Shown here piece after piece: positions 26,087-35,086 of a stretch of 64,000 nucleotides of DNA (the first letter of the stretch is position 1; each line of letters starts with the position of its first letter). The stretch is taken from NCBI GenBank assembly GCA_023665205.1, contig JAMPEJ010000001.1, positions 353,540 to 417,539 on the forward strand, given 5' to 3'. The position numbers and the translations under genes are program-made. Below the pieces are notes generated by a model, which saw only the letters and a list, made by a program, of their open reading frames with translations, searched no databases and was not told where the DNA came from. Origin of the DNA: Corallococcus sp. GTDB lineage: Bacteria > Bacillota > Clostridia > Christensenellales > CAG-314.

Positions 26087-26626
26087 TTACTTCAACCGAT
26101 ATTCCAATTGCAAGTCGCAAGGCTCTTTCTCGGCAAGAGTTCGGTTGATTTCTTTGGCAAGTGTGCAACCGTAACTTTTGTAAGCCGCAATACTCTCTTC
26201 CGCCGAATGAGCGGAAATATAAAGCTTTGTGCCGCCTAGTTCCTTTGCCGCATCACAGGCAATCTGAAACAACGTTTTGCCTATGCCTTTTCTGCGGTAC
26301 GGTTCCGATACGTGTAATTCTGCCAAATCAACGTATTGGTTTTCGCTTCCGAAACGCTTGCCTATTATCAATGCAAATCCCACCGTTTTTCCGTCTATTA
26401 TTGCGCCGAAAGCACGCGAACCGGACGATAATTCGCGAACAATTTTCTCGGCCAAATTTCTACGTTCGGATAACGTCCAATCTTCCGTATAAGATACCGG
26501 CAACAAAATATAGCCGTTGCCGACTTTTCGCCAACAGTTTTTTACTTCTTGGCGGCGCTTAAAATCATCCAACGAATTACGGTAAAAATTAGCCGCAGTA
26601 AATTCTACGTACATGATATTTTCCAT
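26087..26626 (-). CDS. GNAT-family N-acetyltransferase
   Basis: About 179 residues. The acetyl-CoA binding signature is clear: DLAELHVSEPYRRKGIGKTL gives the strand plus the R/Q-x2-G-x-G/A loop, and LYISAHSAEESIAAYKSYGC is the typical C-terminal strand and helix. The N-terminal half includes TEDWTLSERRNLAEKIV. GNAT enzymes acetylate amines on small molecules, antibiotics or proteins; the substrate cannot be predicted. I chose the ATG at 26626 because GGGGAAG lies upstream; the ATG at 26614 is an alternative. It stands alone. Confidence 0.85.
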   Translation of the reverse strand: MENIMYVEFTAANFYRNSLDDFKRRQEVKNCWRKVGNGYILLPVSYTEDWTLSERRNLAEKIVRELSSGSRAFGAIIDGKTVGFALIIGKRFGSENQYVDLAELHVSEPYRRKGIGKTLFQIACDAAKELGGTKLYISAHSAEESIAAYKSYGCTLAKEINRTLAEKEPCDLQLEYRLK

Positions 26627-26782
26627 AAAATCTTCCCCTAAAATTCCGTTAACGCAAAAAAACGTGGCATCGGTAAATTTCCGACAGACGAATGGCACGT
26701 AAAAAGGACGACCTTAACGACTGTCATACGAGTTCTTACTCGGTGAATTCGGCGAGTGAATTGACAATAATTTAGACATACA

Positions 26783-26809
26783 AAAGGACAGTACCGTTTA
26801 CTGTCCTTT
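26783..26809 (-). terminator. Terminator of the tRNA-Glu gene
   Basis: AAAGGACAGTA (26783-26793) and TACTGTCCTTT (26799-26809) form an 11-pair stem immediately after the tRNA 3' end. A short T-containing tract follows on the minus strand. Confidence 0.75.
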
Positions 26810-26811
26810 AT

Positions 26812-26886
26812 TGGTGACTCATACGAGATTCGAACTCGTGTTATCGGCGTGAGAGGCCAACGTCCTAACCACTAGACTAATGAGCC
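26812..26886 (-). tRNA. tRNA-Glu, anticodon CTC
   Basis: A 75-base cloverleaf including the encoded CCA. The acceptor GGCTCAT pairs with ATGAGTC, the D arm is AGTCTAGTGGTTAGGAC, the anticodon loop is CTCTCAC with CTC at 34-36, and the T arm is CGAGTTCGAATCTCG. It reads GAG codons. It is a single tRNA gene, not part of a tRNA cluster. Confidence 0.96.
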
Positions 26887-27004
26887 GTATTAAAATTATG
26901 TTATTTGCCTGCGCGCCGCAAGCAAGTTGCGACCGTCATTGATACTTGTTAATTGTATCACACAAAATTCCGTTTTGCAACTGTTTGCAAACAAAATCCG
27001 CTAT

Positions 27005-27032
27005 TTGACAATTCTTTCGCAAGTGTTATAAT
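27005..27032 (+). promoter_or_regulatory. Sigma-A promoter for the HAD phosphatase gene
   Basis: TTGACA (27005-27010), 16-base spacer, TATAAT (27027-27032), about 85 bases before the start codon at 27121. Confidence 0.75.
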
Positions 27033-27120
27033 TGTTATAGATAAATAAAATATTACTAATCGTCACTAAAAAGCCTAAACAAATTGCAAAAAACAACTAG
27101 GTAGAACGGAAAATAAATCT

Positions 27121-27768
27121 ATGACAGCAAAAGCATGTATTTTCGATTTTGACGGTGTGATTGTGGACAGCGAAAAGTACCACCACATCGCATGGGAACA
27201 AGTAGCAAACGACATAGGCGTGGAATTTTCCTACGAGGAGTACGCCCCGCTAAAAAGCGCGGGACGTCAGGTTGTTATACCGTATTTGTTTCAAAAGGCA
27301 AACCTGCCGATGACGTCGCAGTTGTTTGCGCATTACTCCGCGCTACGCGAAGAAAAGATAAGAATAGCATTAAAGCAACTGTCGGAAAAAGACATTATTC
27401 CCGGAGTTGAGGATTTTTTGCGACTGCTCAAACAAAACAATATTCCGTGCGCGGTAGCGTCGGCCAGTTCTGCGGCAACCGACACCGCAAAGACGTTTGA
27501 TCTGTATTCGTATTTTGACGCGTTTATAGACGGCAACGACCACTTACCCCACAAACCCGCTCCCGATATGTTTTTGCACGCAGCACATCTGTTAAATACC
27601 GATGCACAAGACTGCGTGGTATTTGAAGACTCTTTGAACGGGCTTATCGCCGCACAAAACGCAAAAATGCACTGCATAGGCATAGCAACGCATTTTTCCG
27701 ACCTTGCAGACAAAATTATAGATACTTTTGACGGCGCAACGTTACAACTATTGGAATTTGAGGACTGA
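27121..27768 (+). CDS. HAD-superfamily phosphatase, beta-phosphoglucomutase-like
   Basis: A 215-residue HAD hydrolase. Motif I IFDFDGVIVDSE carries the nucleophile Asp9 and the acid/base Asp11; motif II is VASASSA, motif III the lysine in PHKPAPDMFL, and motif IV VVFEDSLNGLIAA. The helical cap lies between residues 15 and 90. The DGVIVDSE and EDSxxG signatures place it in the beta-phosphoglucomutase/phosphatase branch, which acts on sugar phosphates. Whether it is a mutase or a phosphatase is not decidable by eye. Its stop lies one base before the next ATG, so the two genes are co-translated. Confidence 0.88.
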   Translation: MTAKACIFDFDGVIVDSEKYHHIAWEQVANDIGVEFSYEEYAPLKSAGRQVVIPYLFQKANLPMTSQLFAHYSALREEKIRIALKQLSEKDIIPGVEDFLRLLKQNNIPCAVASASSAATDTAKTFDLYSYFDAFIDGNDHLPHKPAPDMFLHAAHLLNTDAQDCVVFEDSLNGLIAAQNAKMHCIGIATHFSDLADKIIDTFDGATLQLLEFED

Positions 27769-27769
27769 A

Positions 27770-29155
27770 ATGAACAATACCGTAATCTACGAAAACCCTT
27801 TGCGTAAAAAACTGAAACAAGCGATGACCGTTTTGATGTTGCTTGTATTGATGTTTGCCGTAGTACTTATATTGATAAACCTTATCAACAAACAGAACTA
27901 CAACGGCAAAACAAACACAGTACAAGGCGCGGTCACGAAAATTTCGAAAGACGGAGATATTGCGTATATACACATCGACGCTTCCGATAAAAAATACAAT
28001 ACTAATCCTATTGCGGAAGAAATTGCCGACTTAGAATCATTGGTAGGTAAAAACGTAATTATCGTAACTCCCGAAAATCAGTTCGGAAACGGCGATCCGT
28101 TTGTATTAGGACTATCGGTAGACGGAAAAGAAGTCGTCGACGCGGAACAAACTATTGAAAAAATGCGCGGCGACAACACCACCGTCATCATAATAATGGC
28201 CGTGTTGTGCGGAGTTTGCGCCGCAGGCACGTGCGCCGCAGCCGTTTGGAGAATAAACGTTCCTCGCGACAAGCAATATCCTTTGGGTCAAAAATACGTG
28301 GAATACTACGCGGACAAACAACCTAATTGTCCGGAAACGAAATATTGGAAAATATTTTTGTGCGTATGGGTAATAGCAGTAATACTGCCCATTGTAACTA
28401 TAGGTATAGTAAACGAAATAAAAGAACAAAGCGATACTGTAAATTTCATTTTCGTAGGCATTGTTTGCGCCATTATATTAGCAGGCGCAATAACTTTTAT
28501 ACCGTTGAAAAAGTGGATTGAAAAAAAGAACGTTCAATTTTACGCAGAGCGTTATCCGTTTGACTTTGCCGATATTTCTCACATACGTATGAAAAAAGAT
28601 CTGCGCGAAAAAATAGAAAAAGAAATGCGCGAAGACTTGGAGATGCACCCGCACTATCAAGGGGACGGCGGAAACGGTTACTTGGCAAAATTCACCGAAA
28701 ACGGAGTGGAACTGTACGTGCCGGATTTCTGGGAAGAAGAACGCGAACCGGCGACAGAACCGGCAATCGACGTGCCGGCCGAAGACGTGTTCGCTTTACA
28801 GGAAAACGAAACTAGCGATTCATCTCCCACCGAAAACGAGCAGGGCTTGCGCGGCGACGAGAACAAAACGCCGGTGCTGACGCTTACTTACGAAGAAACG
28901 AACTTTGAAGCGGTACCTTATCTTATAAAACCGCGTCCGCTGTTTGTAGTGATAAAAAGCCGTTTGGCTCCGAACGAACGCTACCCCGAGGAACTCGTCA
29001 ACGATCTGCATTTTTTGCTGGACGTAAACCTGTTGAAAACGCTGCAAACTTTTGACGTTCCTGTGGAAAACTTGGATGACGTTTTGCAAAACAAAAAGCA
29101 AATGATGACGGACGCCTTGACACAGCGCAAGCGTAAAAATAAGGAAAGCATATAA
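27770..29155 (+). CDS. Membrane protein of unknown function with acidic cytoplasmic tail
   Basis: A 461-residue protein I cannot assign. It has one membrane helix near residues 18-40, an exposed region of about 100 residues, then three more helices (around 125-150, 190-212, 218-240). A cytoplasmic half of about 220 residues contains an acidic low-complexity stretch (EEEREPATEPAIDVPAEDVF) and ends in a basic tail QRKRKNKES. The exposed loop KISKDGDIAYIHIDASDKK and VGKNVIIVTPENQFGNGDP looks like a small beta-barrel. GAGGA lies five bases before the ATG. It is coupled to the HAD gene. Confidence 0.6.
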   Translation: MNNTVIYENPLRKKLKQAMTVLMLLVLMFAVVLILINLINKQNYNGKTNTVQGAVTKISKDGDIAYIHIDASDKKYNTNPIAEEIADLESLVGKNVIIVTPENQFGNGDPFVLGLSVDGKEVVDAEQTIEKMRGDNTTVIIIMAVLCGVCAAGTCAAAVWRINVPRDKQYPLGQKYVEYYADKQPNCPETKYWKIFLCVWVIAVILPIVTIGIVNEIKEQSDTVNFIFVGIVCAIILAGAITFIPLKKWIEKKNVQFYAERYPFDFADISHIRMKKDLREKIEKEMREDLEMHPHYQGDGGNGYLAKFTENGVELYVPDFWEEEREPATEPAIDVPAEDVFALQENETSDSSPTENEQGLRGDENKTPVLTLTYEETNFEAVPYLIKPRPLFVVIKSRLAPNERYPEELVNDLHFLLDVNLLKTLQTFDVPVENLDDVLQNKKQMMTDALTQRKRKNKESI

Positions 29156-29251
29156 TATTTTACGGTAAGTTACGCCGCCTGTTGACGGTAAACCGTACAA
29201 ACCATACTGTTTTCCTTTGATACAGAAAGTAAAAAACCGTTATCATCGGTT

Positions 29252-29284
29252 AAGGCGATTGCTTAGAAGCAATTGCCTTTTTTG
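29252..29284 (+). terminator. Intrinsic terminator after the HAD/membrane-protein pair
   Basis: AAGGCGATTGC (29252-29262) pairs with GCAATTGCCTT (29269-29279) with one G-T pair, followed by a T run to 29283. Confidence 0.85.
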
Positions 29285-29334
29285 ACGTGTAAAGCCGACG
29301 TAAAGTGTCAACAATTACCTTGCGAGGTAAAATT

Positions 29335-31974
29335 ATGAGACTGACGGACTTTTTACACAAAAACGTTACTTGGAACCTGCATAAAAACGCTTTTGCAGAT
29401 TTGTGCGCACAACCCACTGCCGAAACGCAGTTGCTTGACCAATTGAGGAAATTGAACGATAAGTATTACCCTCAGCGCCAAACTGTGGAGACGGCTTATA
29501 CCGAATTTTGTCTTAACGAAATTGCACTTGCCACGCCAAAAACGGAAGCACAAAAAATAGTCAAGGAAAATTTTGAACGGTACTGGCAAACGTACTTACG
29601 CGCAAGAAACAATTTTTGCAAAAAATATATGCTATTTCCGTCCGACGGCAAAAAAACAAGGATAGAGCAAATTGCGGAACTTGTGGCGAAATGTACGCAA
29701 TTTGCCGTAGACGGAAAAACTATGGACGGTATTTTGAACAAAGCAAGGGAAATTTGCGACTTGGAAGAACGCGAAAGCCGTAACCTTTTTGCCGCTGTTG
29801 ACCTTGCACGGGTAAACTTCTACTGCGCTGTGGCAAAAAGCGTCTTAAAAAACAGCGTCTCCGGAGAAATGCGTCTTGCAAAAATGCTTGACAGGCAAAT
29901 TTTGAATGCCGATTTCGCCAAGAACTCCAAACTAATTCAAGTACAGTACGCATCAGAAAAACTGGCGACTTGCGTAGATTGTCTGGGTAACAGCGCGGCA
30001 AAATTTTTGCAGCCGACTTTTTTAGAATTGCGTCCCTACTTCTACATAGGAGGCCGCAACGTATTCGATACGTTTTGTAACTGTAAACTTGGAGAGCGAA
30101 CGGCGGAATTTGCATCGCAAAGCGCAACTCTTTCGGTAAAAATGCAATATTTTTTGCAAAACAATTGTGAAGTTCGCCGATTTACGCTGCGCAATTTGGG
30201 CAAAGGCAAAAAAACGCTTATCACCGATTTTTTGTTTGAAAACGGAAATTCCTCCGCAAAAACCGAATACTTTGAAACCAACGGATCTCTTTGCTTGGCA
30301 GTTGTCGGCGATAACGAATTTTACGCGGCTGCAGCCGTCGTATGCGACGACAAAATACTGCCGTGCCAATTTGAAGAAGGTCGGTTGAGCGCAAAATTTG
30401 TTTTGAACAAAGACGGCATTGTAAAATTTGACGTCGTAACCGTTTACGCCGAAAATATGCCCGAACTTGCGGACGGACTGGAACGTCTTAACGTTTACGG
30501 AGGGACGCGCTGCCCCTATTTGACCGACGCGCCGGCCGCACATATTTGGGACTGCAAAATCCCGTTGCAACTCAACTTTTCTTACGGATGTAACAAACGC
30601 ACAAACCCTAGCAGAAGAGCGACTACTCTAAACTACACTTACCAGTTGGGAAACGGCGACGTCGGAACGTTTTTGGACAATGCGGGAAATTGCACTACTC
30701 TTCTATCCGGATTTGCTTTCGGAGTTCGCGGCGAAAAAGCCTACTCCGTGAAAAACGGAATTTTAACTCAGCTTAACCGAGACAAATTTCAACTTGAAAA
30801 CGACACGGTAGTTTACCGCAAAGAAAACGGCGCAATTTGCAAAATTTTGCACGGAGAAACAAAGGAATATTTCGTGGAATATCCGTCTCCCGCCAAAACG
30901 CTTTTTTACTTTCCGTTGGAAGAAAAATGTAAAGTAACTTTGCGCGACAACGCGTTTACTCTGATTGGCAAAACCAGAAAAATAGAGATAATCTGCAACG
31001 GCGAAGTGGAAAGTTTTACCACCAACGCGGTGGAATGCAATTCTTCGCGTTTGCGCTACAAACTGTCGGGAGACTTGGAGGCCGGCAGTTGCCTTGCGAT
31101 ATGCTTTGCTACGGCTGATAACGCAAATCTCAAAATAGTTTCTCTTAGCAAAACGCCCGCGCCCTGCCCGCTTGTGCGCGAAAGTCTGGTATCAACGTAT
31201 CTAAATTACGTCAACGAAAAAAACGCATTTTGCCTGAACAACTACTTGAAAAGAGCCGACAGTTTGACGCTTGCGGCAATCAACTTTACAAATCCGAAAT
31301 TTGTTAAACGTTATCTGGAAGAAACGTTGGACAAAACGGTTTTTTACTACGACGTTGCGGGACAGAAGAAAGAATTTTTCGACAAGTTGGCGCTGCCTCT
31401 TGCAACAGTATACTACGCAAGTTTGACAACCGACGCCGCTTTTCCTACGGAAGAAACAAAAAAGTACGTAAATGGAATTTTGTTCGGAGAGAGTTTTTCC
31501 GGACGGGATCTTTGCGTCAAAGCGTTGGCATTGAAACGGGCGGCACAAATAAGCGGATTTGACAAAGTGCGATGTTTGATAGAATACAACAACGTTAAAA
31601 GCATAATCGTCAAGGACGCCAAGCTATACTCCTACGCACAGGCAATAGGCGCCGTGCCGATGGTAAACCCGTCTAAAGAACGTTTGAAAGATTTGTGTAA
31701 CAAATTTGAAATTCCGAAAAGTTGGTATTACGTATCGCAACTGGAAAATCTTTACGGGTTGACTCTTGTAGAAGGAAAACTGAACTTTGCACCCAAAGTG
31801 ACGCAGGAAAACGTATTGGAACAATTGGCTTTGAACGTGGACGGAAAACGCATAGACACCACTTTTGCAAAATCCACGGTACAATCCATGACGCTTAACG
31901 GCACGCAATATTTTTTGCCGTTTAGACCGCAGATGCTGAAAAACGAGAACAATACTTTGGTTGTAAGGTACTAA
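29335..31974 (+). CDS. Large protein distantly resembling GH94 glycoside phosphorylases, probably non-catalytic
   Basis: About 879 residues, cytoplasmic (no signal peptide). The N-terminal 150 residues are helical. A long beta-rich middle includes VRRFTLRNLGKGKKTLITDF, like the beta-sandwich of GH94 cellobiose/chitobiose phosphorylases and cyclic beta-glucan synthases. The C-terminus has SQLENLYGLTLVEGKLNFAP, like the GH94 phrase in which a short strand follows a final helical repeat. The alpha-toroid between them is shorter than usual, and the catalytic GxDWND motif is absent, so activity is doubtful. This is a fold-level inference only; no named family is certain. GAGGT precedes the ATG. 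Confidence 0.45.
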   Translation: MRLTDFLHKNVTWNLHKNAFADLCAQPTAETQLLDQLRKLNDKYYPQRQTVETAYTEFCLNEIALATPKTEAQKIVKENFERYWQTYLRARNNFCKKYMLFPSDGKKTRIEQIAELVAKCTQFAVDGKTMDGILNKAREICDLEERESRNLFAAVDLARVNFYCAVAKSVLKNSVSGEMRLAKMLDRQILNADFAKNSKLIQVQYASEKLATCVDCLGNSAAKFLQPTFLELRPYFYIGGRNVFDTFCNCKLGERTAEFASQSATLSVKMQYFLQNNCEVRRFTLRNLGKGKKTLITDFLFENGNSSAKTEYFETNGSLCLAVVGDNEFYAAAAVVCDDKILPCQFEEGRLSAKFVLNKDGIVKFDVVTVYAENMPELADGLERLNVYGGTRCPYLTDAPAAHIWDCKIPLQLNFSYGCNKRTNPSRRATTLNYTYQLGNGDVGTFLDNAGNCTTLLSGFAFGVRGEKAYSVKNGILTQLNRDKFQLENDTVVYRKENGAICKILHGETKEYFVEYPSPAKTLFYFPLEEKCKVTLRDNAFTLIGKTRKIEIICNGEVESFTTNAVECNSSRLRYKLSGDLEAGSCLAICFATADNANLKIVSLSKTPAPCPLVRESLVSTYLNYVNEKNAFCLNNYLKRADSLTLAAINFTNPKFVKRYLEETLDKTVFYYDVAGQKKEFFDKLALPLATVYYASLTTDAAFPTEETKKYVNGILFGESFSGRDLCVKALALKRAAQISGFDKVRCLIEYNNVKSIIVKDAKLYSYAQAIGAVPMVNPSKERLKDLCNKFEIPKSWYYVSQLENLYGLTLVEGKLNFAPKVTQENVLEQLALNVDGKRIDTTFAKSTVQSMTLNGTQYFLPFRPQMLKNENNTLVVRY

Positions 31975-31989
31975 ACAGAATCGCAATAA

Positions 31990-32030
31990 AAGCCCGTCAA
32001 AACGCAATTAAAGGCGTTTGGCGGGTTTTT
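31990..32030 (+). terminator. Intrinsic terminator after the GH94-like gene
   Basis: GCCCGTCAAAACGC (31992-32005) pairs with GCGTTTGGCGGG (32014-32025) with small bulges, then five T. Confidence 0.85.
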
Positions 32031-32115
32031 GAATTTATACAATTATTTTTGCGGCAGCAAAACGAGACGTAACGCGGCAGTATTACAACAGACTGATCCG
32101 GCAAAAATTGATAAA

Positions 32116-32493
32116 CTAGACGATATGCTTCCAACTGGGTTTCATAAGGTGCGGGACGTAATCCAACAGTTCTTCTATTATGGAAAGCTGAGCGTGCAAG
32201 GCGTCGTAATCCTGTTGCTTGACGTAGGACTCGGCTTCGGCAAAACGCAAGTTAAGTTCGTACACGTCTATGTGGGGCAGAAATATTTCGCTGGTCTCTC
32301 GTAAATCTTCCCACTCCTTACGAAAATCTTCAAACTGCTTTTCCGTCAGTTGCTCCTTTTCCGCCATGTCCATCATCTCTACACACTGATCGTGCAATCT
32401 GTTGTAATCTTTGGAAATAAACACCACTTCCAATACGCCGCAAGTTATGATTACTAACAAAACAACCAGACCGGTAATGATAGTTTTAGTCAT
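32116..32493 (-). CDS. DUF4363 family protein
   Basis: A 125-residue protein with one N-terminal membrane helix (ITGLVVLLVIITCGVLEVVF) and an extracytoplasmic helical part in which conserved tryptophan and aromatic residues recur (FRKEWEDLRETSEIFLPHID and LAEAESYVKQ-like segments). This is the DUF4363 pattern of Clostridia and Bacilli. Function is unknown. Its start overlaps the stop of the upstream DUF421 gene by eight bases, the usual pairing for this family, which suggests the two proteins work together in the membrane. Confidence 0.8.
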   Translation of the reverse strand: MTKTIITGLVVLLVIITCGVLEVVFISKDYNRLHDQCVEMMDMAEKEQLTEKQFEDFRKEWEDLRETSEIFLPHIDVYELNLRFAEAESYVKQQDYDALHAQLSIIEELLDYVPHLMKPSWKHIV

Positions 32494-33178
32494 TTTGTCC
32501 TCCTCTAACGCGGGCGATTTCGATATTTTTGAAACTGATTTTGCCGTTGCGCGGCTGCAAAGTCATGCGGTTGTTTTCGTCAATGGCAAGCAACACAACG
32601 TTTTTCAATTTTAATTTTTCTCTCTGCAAAATTTGCTGCAAGTCTTCTTTGGCAAATTTATTTTGAGTGATCTCATCCTCGCAAAACTTCCCCTCCAAAA
32701 TAACCGGCGCAGGCAAAGTTTGTTGACGTTGTTCCATTTGCTTGTTGGCAATAACGGTCAATTGCCCGTTGGTTTCCATAATCCCGTAGGCAATTTCTTC
32801 CAAAGAGAAATATTCCGCAGCGCGCATGGATTGCAGCAAATCGTTGACGTGCATATTGAGACTTTTAAGGGCTTGCACGTTTACCCCGTCGGAATCTATC
32901 ACCATAACGGGTTTACCGTTGATGATACTTTGCATTTTGTTGTTACGGGACAGCAGCAAAATAACCTGATGAATGACGAACATCGTCAAAATTGCCACAA
33001 TGCCGAAAGTTATTGGTATAGATCTGTCCGCCATCGGAATACACGCAAGTTCCGCGATAACCAAGGTTATTACCAATTCAAACGGCTCCATCTCGCCTAT
33101 TTGTCGTTTGCCCATAAGCCGTATGGAAAACAGCAACACGGCAAACAGTATTATTGCACGAAGAAAAATTATTATCAT
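32486..33178 (-). CDS. DUF421 (YetF/YcaP-like) membrane protein 2
   Basis: About 230 residues: three membrane helices (IIIFLRAIILFAVLLFSIRL opens the first) followed by a cytoplasmic alpha/beta tail. RLMGKRQIGEMEPFELVITL is the family hallmark, and INGKPVMVIDSDGVNV plus YGIMETNGQLTVIANKQ correspond to the doubled soluble unit. It differs from the first DUF421 protein of this window mainly in the tail and in having a DUF4363 partner. The ATG at 33178 starts the first helix; upstream sequence in frame is not protein-like. Exact role unknown. Confidence 0.88.
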   Translation of the reverse strand: MIIIFLRAIILFAVLLFSIRLMGKRQIGEMEPFELVITLVIAELACIPMADRSIPITFGIVAILTMFVIHQVILLLSRNNKMQSIINGKPVMVIDSDGVNVQALKSLNMHVNDLLQSMRAAEYFSLEEIAYGIMETNGQLTVIANKQMEQRQQTLPAPVILEGKFCEDEITQNKFAKEDLQQILQREKLKLKNVVLLAIDENNRMTLQPRNGKISFKNIEIARVRGGQND

Positions 33179-33339
33179 ACCGTTAGTGTGTTTATCGAAC
33201 AAAAAAATATGTACAAAAAACCGATTGTTTGAATTTCGACGTTTGTAAACAAACCGATCGTCGCGCATAACGCCATTCACCAATTGGAGCATACGCCTTA
33301 CTCCGTTGAAAATTTCTGCACAAACCGCCGTCAAAACCG

Positions 33340-33368
33340 TTTACTTTTTTTCGCAGCAGCCGTATAAT
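33340..33368 (+). promoter_or_regulatory. Promoter of the THF riboswitch-folT transcript
   Basis: TTTACT (33340-33345), a 17-base spacer and TATAAT (33363-33368), ending about 15 bases before the aptamer. Confidence 0.7.
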
Positions 33369-33383
33369 ATGCATAGCAAAGTT

Positions 33384-33462
33384 GACGGCTCGCGTCAAGT
33401 GTCCCGCTTAGGAAAAAGCGGGAACGAAAGAACCCATTTGTTCTGCGGTGAGCACGTTCGGT
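33384..33462 (+). promoter_or_regulatory. Tetrahydrofolate (THF) riboswitch
   Basis: The leader contains CGCGTCAAGTGTCCCGC, an AAAAAGCGGGAACGAAAGAAC stretch split around a closed stem, and GTTCTGCGGTGAGCACG. These match the order of conserved folate-aptamer segments (GUUAAGUGU, ACGAA, GCGGUGA) with the intervening helices CCCGCTT/AAGCGGG and GAAC/GTTC intact. The downstream gene is a folate-type ECF S component, which fits. Confidence 0.9.
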
Positions 33463-33528
33463 CCGTTGCTGTATCAAACGGCATTTCATCAGTGCCAAAT
33501 TGATTATCGGTTATATACCACCTACGGA

Positions 33529-33561
33529 CTGCTTTTGCAAAACGCAAAAGGAGTTTTTTTT
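33529..33561 (+). terminator. Riboswitch expression platform: terminator that also hides the folT ribosome binding site
   Basis: CTGCTTTTGC (33529-33538) pairs with GCAAAAGGAG (33544-33553) with one mismatch, followed by eight T running straight to the ATG at 33562. The AAAGGAG ribosome binding site is the 3' arm of the hairpin, so one structure could block both transcription and translation. Confidence 0.75.
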
Positions 33562-34161
33562 ATGAACAACACTCTTAAAATGACTTTTACCGCCGTACTG
33601 TGCGCACTTTCCGTTGTGACCAACGCAATATCCGTACAAATTTCCGGCAGTAATTATCTTTCCTTTACTTACGTTCCTTGCTTTATAGCGGCGATATACT
33701 TAGGCATAATACCGGCGACCGCCGTAGGATTTTTAGGAGATTTAATAGCGGGTTTGCTTTTTCCCAAAGGGGCGTACAACGTCTTGATAGGCATATCGTC
33801 AACGCTTATCGGCACTATCCCCGCAGTGCTTTACAAGATAAACCCCAAACGAAGATTTATCGATCTGATCGCATCGCTGCTGCTGTGCTCAATTATTTGC
33901 ACCGCAGGTTTGAATACCTATGCGCTGTGGTTGACGTACGGGGCAAAAAACGGAAAAACGTTTTGGGTATACTTGGGCGGAAGATTGCCTTTTCAATTGC
34001 TAAATACAGTTGTAAACGGATTGATTATAGGCGTCCTGCAACAGACAAAAGCGCTGGACAGACTGTTTGCAAAACTGCAATTGAAGCCTAACAAAGCGGA
34101 AAACGAAAACGAAGCGTTACAGCAAACAGACTCGACAAAAAATTGCAAAGATAAAAAATGA
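33562..34161 (+). CDS. folT: Folate ECF transporter S component, FolT-like
   Basis: About 199 residues with five or six membrane helices. LSFTYVPCFIAAIYLGIIPA, then TAVGFLGDLIAGLLFPKGAYN, resembles the FolT pattern in which a GxxGDLxxxxLFPxGxY stretch lines the folate site. The C-terminal 30 residues are polar. It would capture folates and dock on a shared ECF energising module that is not in this window. The THF riboswitch and its terminator directly upstream independently support a folate ligand. AAAGGAG lies before the ATG. Confidence 0.87.
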   Translation: MNNTLKMTFTAVLCALSVVTNAISVQISGSNYLSFTYVPCFIAAIYLGIIPATAVGFLGDLIAGLLFPKGAYNVLIGISSTLIGTIPAVLYKINPKRRFIDLIASLLLCSIICTAGLNTYALWLTYGAKNGKTFWVYLGGRLPFQLLNTVVNGLIIGVLQQTKALDRLFAKLQLKPNKAENENEALQQTDSTKNCKDKK

Positions 34162-34227
34162 CCGTTACGAAAAGTATGCCGTAGCCGAAATAGCAAAGTC
34201 ACGCCACGCAACCGGAGTAACTTACGG

Positions 34228-34977
34228 TTAAATATCGATATGTCTAAAACGGACATTGCCAAACGGAAGCGCGGCGCGATTTGCCGAAACGGGATCGCCG
34301 GACGTAAGATAAATCCGCGCACCTTGCCCTACTGCCGGCGCGGATTCCGCAAAAAGTTTTGCCACAGGTTCGGCACTGGAAATGATTCGAGCGTCACCCG
34401 AATAATATGCTATTTGATCCCGCAATATAGGAAAATGAGTACATCCCAAAATGACGGTATCGCAGTTATCGCGAGTCAATAACGCCAGTCTTTCGGCAAC
34501 AGTCCGAGATACTACGTTTGGCGGCGCGCACCGCTCTACAAGCGGAACAAAGCAGCTGCACGGATATGCAAATGTCTCTATTTCAAAATCCGAAAGCATC
34601 CGCTGGTAAACTTGACTTTTGACGGTGGCGTCGGTAGCAAGCAGCGCGACGCGCCTATTTACCGAGACTTCCGTAGCGGCGTCGCACGTACCTGTAATTA
34701 CGTCAAAAACCGACAGTCCGGTTTCATCGGCAACGTCCTTTGCAAAAACCGAAGCCGTGTTACATGCAATCACAATGCTTTGCGCCCCGCTACTCGCAAA
34801 AAAACGCGCCACGGCAAGCGCGCGCAACCTGATAACCTCTAACGGCTTGATACCGTACGGACAAAAAGCATGATCCGCGACGTATACAAAGTTGCATTGA
34901 GGCGCAAACCGAACAAGTTTATCCATCACGGTAAGTCCGCCCACTCCGCTATCCATAACGCCGACAAAATTTTGCAT
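34228..34977 (-). CDS. murI: Glutamate racemase
   Basis: A 249-residue enzyme that converts L- to D-glutamate for peptidoglycan. The N-terminus VGVMDSGVGGLTVM, YVADHAFCPYG, ACNTAS with catalytic Cys72 and LGCTHFP with catalytic Cys179 are all present, so it should be active. It converges with folT. It is transcribed as a single gene, and both catalytic acids near the cysteines look conserved. No unusual feature. Confidence 0.96.
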   Translation of the reverse strand: MQNFVGVMDSGVGGLTVMDKLVRFAPQCNFVYVADHAFCPYGIKPLEVIRLRALAVARFFASSGAQSIVIACNTASVFAKDVADETGLSVFDVITGTCDAATEVSVNRRVALLATDATVKSQVYQRMLSDFEIETFAYPCSCFVPLVERCAPPNVVSRTVAERLALLTRDNCDTVILGCTHFPILRDQIAYYSGDARIISSAEPVAKLFAESAPAVGQGARIYLTSGDPVSANRAALPFGNVRFRHIDI

Positions 34978-35086
34978 AAAAACTTCCTTTCCGAAAATAT
35001 TTTATGCGAAAAAGAAATTCGATTTGCAATCGACGTAAAAAATATTTATAATTAAAAATTCCAAGCAATCTTAAAATTTTCGTTTA

